Part shown: piece by piece, positions 50,610 to 59,600 of the stretch
How the letters are laid out: each line of letters starts with the position of its first letter
Numbering within the stretch: the first letter of the stretch is position 1
NCBI GenBank assembly: GCA_902779075.1
Contig: CACZAK010000006.1
Span: forward strand, 1 to 64,000
DNA: 64,000 nt
Direction: 5' to 3'
Source of the DNA: an uncultured bacterium
GTDB lineage: Bacteria; Verrucomicrobiota; Kiritimatiellia; RFP12; UBA1067
The notes under the pieces: generated by a model
Databases searched by the model: none
What the model was told of the DNA's origin: nothing
The model's input: only the letters and a program-made list of their open reading frames with translations
Translations under genes and position numbers: made by a program

Positions 50610-53600
50610 CTACTTCAGGTGAATAGCCGTGCCGCCGATGTAGGTGAGCTTCAGGCCGTCCTCCGTCTTCTGGATGCGGTAGCCGCGCTTGCGGGCAACG
50701 GGATCAAGGACGAAGCTCGTGTTCTCCGGCATCGCCGCCCACTCGACCACACACTTCTTGCCCGTGCGCTTGATCACCTTCAGGTCGGTGCGGTTGGCGA
50801 GGTTCACGTTGACCGTCGCGCCCGCCGTGGTCGGGAAGATCACCGCGCGGCCGGAGACGCTCGTCGCGTTCCACGGCCCCTCCCAGTCCGTGAGGTCGAG
50901 CGTCGCGCCGCTGGCGAGCGTGCAACCCCAGTGGCGGTCGCTCATCGGCTTGAAGACGCCGCTCACGGTGAGCGAGCTGGTGTTGTAGGTGGCGCCGTCA
51001 ACCGTGTTCTCGCAGATGTAGTTCTTCACCGTCATCGGCTCGCGGTCGATCGCGAGGATGCCGTCGCGCTTCACCTCGAGCGTCGTGTTCGGCGCGCGGA
51101 TGCCCTTGTTGTTGTCCGTCTGGTAGTACACCGTGTAGTATCCGTCGATCGAGAGCGTACCCGCCGTGATGTCGGTGTTGAACATCCAGCAGTAGTCGCT
51201 GCCGCTCTGTCCGCGTCCGTTCCAGTGGAGCGTGTAGCCCTGAAGGTCGAGCGTGACGGCCACGTTGTCGCGCCGCACGAGGCCGCCGCCCACGAAGTCC
51301 ATGTACGAATCAGCCGTGAGCGTGACATTGCCCCAGTGCGAGTAGTTGTAACCGGCCGAGACCGCAACCGAGTTGGCGAGCGTGCCGCCGTTCAGGATGA
51401 CGTGGTTCCTGTAGTTGTTAATCGCGCCGTAGGCGTCCAGCGTTGCGCCGGACTGAACCGTCACGTCCGTGCCGAACATACCGAGCGTGCCCGTGCAGAC
51501 CTGGTCGCGTCCGTCGGCGGCGGTCGGCGTGCCGAGCCTGAACGTCCCCTCGCGCACCTCCGTGCCGCCCGTGTAGGTGGAGCCGGCCGGTGCCTCGTAC
51601 GCGCCAGCGCCCTCCTTCACCACCTTCACGTTGCCGCAGATCGCGACGCCGTCGTTCACGGCATCCACGCCATCCGGCACGTCGATGATCAGCGTGCCCT
51701 GAGTCCTGCCGGTCATCCACTTCGCCTGCAGGTACTGCACCACCTCGGTGCGCTGCGCGTCCGAAAGCGCCGTGTTGAAGCAGATGAGCTCGGAGAGCTG
51801 GCGTCCGCCGTTGCGGTAGCCACTATCAATGCTATTGCTGCGGTCAAAGGTGAGCGAGTCGGAGGCGCAGTTCTGCGATGTCAATATGGAGATGACCTGG
51901 AAGTCATCGGCCGGAATCACATCGTTCTTCCAATCGACCACGTTCGTGCCGTTCCAGACATTAGTGAACTTCGCATGGCTGCTGTTACCATACTGTCCGG
52001 CCGTGCCACGATGGAAGTTGTAGGTGCCACTCCCCCCGTTCCTGTCGCCCAGCAGGAAAGCCCGCTGCGTAGCCTCGACCTTGATCACCATGAACACGGT
52101 GCGCAGGTTGGTGAAGCGCGTGTACGTCATGTCGCGCTGGCTGCTCGTCTTGCCGAAATCGACCGTGGGACGTCCGTACGTCGTCGCGTCGTAGATCGGG
52201 AAGTTCTCGGCCTGCGCTGTTGCCGCAGGAGCCGTCGCGACGCGATGGCTGGAATCCTTCGAAGTCCACGAGAGGACGCGGCCGGCCGAATCGATGTTAA
52301 GCGTCGAGGTGTCGGAGGCGTCGAGCCAGAAGCACGCGCTCGAGAGGATTGAAGGTGCCGAAACCGTGCCGTCGAACCAAGGCGACGTAACCTCTGCGCC
52401 GAGGTAGCCGTCCGCCGAAAGGCCCTTCACCTTGAGGGTGTGGCCGTTCAGGTCGATGGCGGAACCGGACGGAAGCGTGACCGTGCCGAGTCCGCGCCAG
52501 TCGCAGTCCGCGTTCAGCGTGACGATGTTCCGGCCCGTGCCCATCGTGAAGTGGTCGGGCGTGAACGGAACGTACTCCCCGCCGTTGACGCTCACGAGCA
52601 TCGGCCACGGCATACCGTTGTAGGACATTCCGTTGGACGCGCCGTTCGCGCCCTCGCCGCCCGTCGTCTCGCCGCAGACGATGGTGAACCTGTGCCAGCC
52701 CTCGGTCATCTCGAAATTAACCATCTTGTTCGCCGTGTAGGTGTGGTTGAGAAGTTTCCACGAGCCGTCGATGGCGAGGCCGTAGTAGTCGTCGTAGCGC
52801 TGGTTGACGTTCCACGTGCCCGCCTCCTCCGCCGAGACGTACACCCAGCCGTCGTAGCGCACCTGCGCCTCGTTGATGTATGTGGCCGACCACGGGACGC
52901 CGTAGGCGTTGAGTTCCGTGAGGTCGCCCACGCCCTGTGTCATGTAGTGCTTCAGGAGCACGTTGACCCAGTTGTCGTCGCCCTTCGCCGAGCGGTTCGG
53001 GTACTTGATGTAGCCCATCTGCGTCGCCTTGTGGACGTCCTCGCCGATCTGGACGCCCTTCCAGTTCACGTCCGTGCCCTCGGGGACGCTGAACGACGTC
53101 GTGCCGTCGATGATGACGGTCGTGTGCTCGTTCGGGACGGCGTTCTCGACCACGTTGCCCGCCGCGTCACGGCACTCCCAGTTCGCCGCGCTCGTCAGCG
53201 TCGTGCCGTCGCCAGCACCCGTCCAGCGCGCGGTCATGTCAACCGTGCCGGGCGTCGTCCAGATTTCGATCTTCGCGATCTCGTATGCCTCGACGCAGAG
53301 ACGGGTGGAGCCGCCGAGCTTGCCCGAAGCATCGTAGGAGAACGTCCAGTCCATCGAGCCGAGCGACTGGTGCGACATGTTGCCGAGACCAAACGCATAT
53401 CCTGTCGTTCCCGTACCCCAGTTGCTGAACGCGAACAGTACCTGCGCCGGATTGCGCTCGCCGGGCGTGAGGCGGTGAACCTGCATCGAGGCGTGTCCGA
53501 CGGCGCCGAAGCTGCAGTTGTCGTTCCAGTCGTAGCCGTAAACCTTCGTCGGCGCGCCGACAATGCCGCTCGCGCTGTTGCCGTAGGAGTGCGGCCAGAA

Positions 53601-56600
53601 CTCGATCCAGCCGTCCGCGCTGTCGCCCGTCGCCGCCGTCGGCTCGATGCCGGGCATGTTGCTCGCGATCTTGAGGTGCGTCGCGGGGCCCTGGTACATC
53701 TTCTCCGGGAGGATCGGCACGCCAAGCGTGTCGATCGACCTGTCGCCGAAGGCGTCCATCGACACCCACAGCCAGCGCGTGAGGTTGTGGTACTGGTGTA
53801 CGCCCTCGTCCTTGCGCCTGATCTCGATGTAGTAGCCCACGCGACCGACGTTCTGCGTGGCCGCGCCGGTCTCGCCGATGTCGTCGTAGGGGACGAATCC
53901 GTTCGTGGCCATCGGCGTCTTGTTGTGCGCCACCGCGTCAAACACGCGGGCGCGGGTGAACCCGGCGAGGTACGCGGCGGGCACGTTGTTCTCCGCGCCG
54001 GTCGTGGTCGGGATGTTCGCCTCGACCTGTCCCGGCGTGAAGTCGGGATCGTCCGCGAGGGCGTCCGTAATCGCCTTGCAATAGACGTCCGCCATCTTGT
54101 CCTCGCCCGGCCAGTCGGGATGGAGATCGGTCGCGCTCTGGAAGCTGCCGGTGATGTACGTGCCGTTCTGGTCGTAGCGGTAGCACGGCGTGTAGAGGTC
54201 CGCGAAGTACACGCGCTTCGCCGGGAACATGCCGCCCTCGATCGCCTCGCGCATCATCGTGTTGTAGGTGACGACCTTCGCGTTCTTCGCGGCGTCGGCG
54301 ATGTCAACCACCGCGCCCGCGATGAACTTCGCCGTCGTCTTCTGCGTGATCACCTTCTCGACGAGGTTGCTCCACACGGGGAACAGCTCGGCGGGCGTCC
54401 TGTTGCCGGAGTTGATGTCGTTCGTGCCGAGCTTGACGAGGACGAAGTCCACGTCGCCCGCCTGGTCGAGGAAGTTCTCGATGGCGTCGATCGTTCCGCC
54501 GCCACCGCCCGAGATGAGGCGCTGCCCGCCGATGCCGGAGTGGCTGATCCACTCGTCGGGCATCGCCGCGCCGCAGATGTCGGCGCTCTGGTCGTAGCGG
54601 TGGCCCTTCGCGATCGGCTCGTAGCCCGCCGCCGCGAGCTTCTTCATGAGGCCCGTGCGCCAGTTGCCGTACGCGCCGCCGTGCGTGATGGAGTCGCCCA
54701 CGGGGAGGACGTTCACGCGCGTCTTCGGCGCGCCGTAGTCGAGGTCGAGCCACAGGCGGCCGCCCTTCGCGAGGTTCTCCGCCCACACCTTCGGGTTGTT
54801 GCCGCTCGCGCTCGTCGCGTCGAAGAGAGCCGTCAGCGCCGCGTCGTCCATGTTCAGCGAGCCGTTGTCCCACGTCATCAGCAGGAAGCGTCCCTTCGTG
54901 TTCGCGGCGTACTTCGCGTCAAGCGCGATCTTCGCGCCGGGTGCAAACACGGGCGCGCCGATGAGGCGGAACGTGAACTTCGTCGGGTCGTACGTGATCC
55001 TGCCCGTCGCGCCGATGTCGAGATTTCCAAGGTAGAAGCCGCCCACGTCGTTGAACGACGCCGCGCCGTCAACCATGAGGCGCGTGGTGGTGAGCGAGAT
55101 CGGATCCCACCCGATGTACGTGAACGCCTGCGACGCGCCGGCCGGCAGGATGATCGACGCATTGGCGAGGCTCGTCGCCACCGTCTCGCCCTTTGCCCAG
55201 TTGCCGACGGTCGCGAACGTGGACTCGCCCTCCGTCGCGGGAGTCCAGATGTAATTGGCGGAGGCGGAGCGGTCGGACACGGTTTCGCCGTACTTCAGCC
55301 AGAACTCGACGCGGACGTACGAGTACGCCGCACCCGAAATGTTCGCCATGTCGGCGCTGCCGGTCTTGTCCTGGAACGTCCAGTCAAGCACCTTGCTCGT
55401 TTGTCCGTGGTTGCCGTAGTTGGCGAGCGTGCCCATGCCGAACGCGCAGGAGTCGGCACCGCCCCAGCGGTTGTAGGCAAAGAGGATTTCGGCCGGCAGT
55501 ACGCCGTCCGGTTCCGCGAACTTGCGCATCAGCTGGAAGCAGGCGAAGGTGCCGTCTGAGTTGAACGTGTCGTTGAAGCCGAGCACGTTGCCGGTCCAGG
55601 GTTCCGTGATCACGTCGCCCGTCCTGTCTGTACCGCCGTAGTTCTGGCAGTTGAACTCGATGTAGCCTTCGACGGAATCGTCGTTCGCCGGGACCTGCTT
55701 CACGCCGCCGAAGTTGCTCCACACGTGGAGTTTCGTCACGGTCTGCTGCTTCTTCTGCGCGACGGTGACGGGAAGCGCCACGTCGGCCCACGTGGAGCCA
55801 GGCGCGTCCATATCGACCCACAGCGCCTGGAGGGCGCCCGTGTCCTTGCGCACGAGCTCGATGTAGTAGCCCACCTTCTCGATGCCCGTCTCCTGCATCG
55901 GCGGCGCGTAGGTGTAGGGGATCGCGTAGAGGTTCTGCGCATACGCGGTGGTGTCCGTCGGCTCGATGGTGCGCACGCGCGTGAAGCCGTCGAGGTACGC
56001 CGCCGGGACGTTGTTCGTCGCGTCGAGGACGACCGCCGGAGGCGTCCACGTGGACGGCGTGTTCTTGCCCGCCGCCGTCGCGAGCGTCATCAGCTTTGTC
56101 TTGATCGCGGCGGCCACGGCCTCGCACTCCGCCTGGGTCTGCGAGGCGGTGATGAGCGATGCGATGTCAACGCACTCCACGTCCGCCTCCGTGCCGCACC
56201 ACGACGCGATGTCGGCGTTGAGCGCCGCCGAGCCGCCGGGGATCGTGCAGGCGATCACGGTCGTCATCGGGAGCGCGGCCTTGATGCGCGTCACGGCCTC
56301 CTTGTAGTTGGCAAGCACCGTCGCGTCCGCAACGCCGTCGGCGACGTCCTTGTCGCCGCACAGGAAGATGGTGAAGTCGGGATAGTTCGCCGCCGCGCAG
56401 TACGTCTCGAGGCCTTCGAGCACGCCGGCGCGCGTGGCGGACGTCTTGATCGCGAGATCGACTACGCCCGCGTGGCACTTCCACGCATCCGTGTTCGCGC
56501 ACAGGAGATTCCCGTTCGCCGTGCGCCAGCCCGTCATCTTCACGTTCCAGCCTTCGGCGAAGAGCGACTGCGCGAGCGGTCCGCGGAAGCAGTACGTGCT

Positions 56601-59600
56601 GCCATAGACGTATGTGCCGCCGAGCGTGAATATCTTGATCTCCGGCGCCGTGACGATGGAAGACGGATCCTTCGTGAGGACGATGCTCGTTGCATTCACG
56701 ACGAGCGTGTAGCCCGCCGGGCAGCCCGTCACGTCGATCTTCGAGGCGTCGAGGCCGGAGATCATGCCGGCCGTGAGCAGCGTGATGTTCGCGTCGCCCT
56801 CCGGCGCCGCCATGCCAGTGAGGTCGAACGCCGCCCGGCCGAGGAAGTTGAGCGTGCCCGCGAACGAGAACGGACACGGCCGTGAGAACGCGACGTCGGT
56901 CGTGAACTGGATGATGTTCGCCTGCACAGAGAGGATCGAACCGCCCTCCTCCACGTCAAGCGAGGTGAGCTTCACAGGGTTCACGCACTTGCGCATGTCG
57001 AGCGTGCCGCCCGCGTGGATCGTCACCGGCACTGCGGCGGAGGAGATGGCGATCGAGGGATTGACCGTCGAGGCCGTGGAGTCCATGATCACCGTGCCGC
57101 CGAAGATCTCCGCGCCGTTGTGCATCTGCTGGTCGGTGTGGTTGTTCGTGATGTGGAAATCGGCCGCGCCGTACTTCACGAGCTTCGGATACGTGCCGTT
57201 TCCGGTAATCGGCGCAGGGCAGGTGATTTTCGTCGTCTCGTTGGAGACGATGAACGTGTCCGAGATGTAGATCCAGCTGACCGAGGAGGAAACCTTCGTG
57301 GCGTCGTTGAAGATAAGGTTCCTCAGGTGCAGCCTGTTGCTGGTCTGCACATAGGTGGATCCACCGTCCATCACGAGGTCGCGCAGATAGACGTTAACGG
57401 CCGGCACCTCGACCTTCGAATTCACGCCGTCGATGATCGCGTCGACATTGGGCAGGTTGACGGTGCTGTTGTGGAAATACAGACTTCCGTTCGTCACATG
57501 GATCAGTCCTTCGCACGAACTCACGGCGTTGCACATCCAGAAGTGCTTTCCGGTCGGAACGTTGATCGTGAGCGTGTAGCCGTGCATGTCGAAGTCCGTC
57601 GCCCCGTAGCCGCTGTTGAGAAGGCCGAAGTCCCCGTTCGACGAATACGCCGTGGCGTTGCCCGTCAGGATGATTCCGGCTAACTGCGCGGAGCCGCTGG
57701 TCACGTTGCCGCCGCTATTGCGGAAGCATCCGTTGCCGTCGGGTCCAGTGCCCTCCATCGTCAGCACCGGACAGTTTCCGTTGCCGTTGCCCGCCATGTC
57801 GTAAGCACCGCCGGCAACGATGCGAATCGGGTACTTGTTGGGTACAAGCGTGGTTGCGCCCATCGCAAGCGTTCCCGCGTTCACCACAGTGCCGCCGGAG
57901 TTCCTGAGTTTGTTCTTCGCAGTGAACGTGCCCGCGCCGGTCTTGACGAGCGTCACCGCGCCCTCGATGGTGAATGCCGTGTTGTTCTTCGTCTCGCCGG
58001 ACGGCACGTCGATGTACAGCTCGCCGGCCGTGACGCCGTTCTTCACTAGCTTCACATCGTCGATCAACGACGTCGAGTCCGAACCAAGGTAGTAGCCCTG
58101 GAATGTGAGCGTGTGCGTCCCCGCCGTCAGGTTGAGCGTGACGGTCTGTTCCGCGAACACGGGATCGTTCACCGCACCCCATGTCCGCACAATCGTATCG
58201 TCAAAAGCGACGGTCAGCTTTGAGCCTGCGAGATTGGGACGCCCGGCGAGCTTGAACGTGAGCGTGTATTCGCCCGCCTCCGGCGCAGTGAACGTCTGCT
58301 CGATGCTCGCAGCGTTCTGGAGCCAGCAGACAAATGTTCCGTCGATCGGCGTGTTCGCCACCCAGGTGGTGTTGTTTTTAGAAAGGCCGCACGACGTCGT
58401 GCCGTCCCACCCCGTCGCCTGGAACCCGCCGACGGTGAAGTAGGCGTATGAGCCGGAGAACGTTCCGTCGAAGTTCTCGAAGCTGCCGTTCGTGATGAGG
58501 TTCGCGCGCTCGAGGATCGAGTCCGTAATCTTCACGCTGCCGTCGCCCGCGACGTTGTCGAGGTAGAGCGTGTGTCCGTTCAGGTCGATGACCGTATCGC
58601 TCACGACGTTTATCGTGCCAAGTCCGCGCCAGTCGCAGTCCGCCGTGAGCGTCACGCGACCTGTGCGCGCGCCGAACGTGATCGAGGCCCACGACGGCGT
58701 GGCGCCGACGGGGAACGAGAACGACGCCGCGCCGTCGATGTCAACAGCCGTGTCCGAATCTGGAAGCGTCGTCGCGGGCAGTTCCGCGCCTGTCGCGTCC
58801 CAGCACTTCCAGTTGGCGGGGTCGGCAAGGTCCGTCACGTCACCACCGCCGATCCAGTGCGCCGTCGCCGCCCTTCCGGCGTCCGCCGCCGCGAAGGAGT
58901 TGAGGCTCGCCGTCGAGTCCTGCACCCAGCCCGTGCGCGTGAGCGTGGCGCCCTTCATGAAGTCGTTCGATTCAAGCTCGTTGGAGTGGACGACGCCGTT
59001 CGCGCGGTCGAAGAGCGCGCCCTTGCCGTTCGCCTTGACGACGGGCACGAGGTCGCGTACCAGCATTCCGGCGTCCTTCAGCGACAGGGAGTTGAAGGTG
59101 TATTTCGATCCCTTCGTAACGGACCATGTGCCAAACACGGCAAGGTCGAGTATCGGATTTGGCTTGCGCTCAACTACGTATGTTTTGCGGGAACCGCCGT
59201 GATCGATCTTAATGATGTCTTCGTCAGTCATCTGGAAGCGATAGGAATCCGACGTCGTCGGCGACGAATCGAGAGCCGTGCCCCTGCCGTGCCAGTAGTA
59301 CTTGTCGCTCTGGATGTCAAGCATGTATGCGGCGCCCTGCCAGGACTGGCCGAAGAGTGTTGCACCGTTGGCGTACGTAAGCCCGCCGATGTGGAAGTCG
59401 AACGTCGTGTTGATGTCGGGGATGTAGCCGAGGCGCACGGTCTGCCCGCCGGTGGAGATGAGGCTCGCCACTTCGCTCGCGTACGGAAGTGCGTTCGTCT
59501 GCATCAGGAAGAAGCGGTACTTGAGTCCCGTCGCCTGGAGCGCGGCGGGGAGCGTCACGTTCGTCGTGACCGTTTCCGGGGCGATTGTGCCCAGGTCCTC

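Noticed and set aside
50175..55559. Long plus-strand frames (725 and 1039 codons) opposite the giant gene
   Set aside because: They are Arg/His/Val-rich shadows of a GC-rich coding strand, without ribosome sites or recognisable motifs, and cross the gene boundary of the oxidoreductase.
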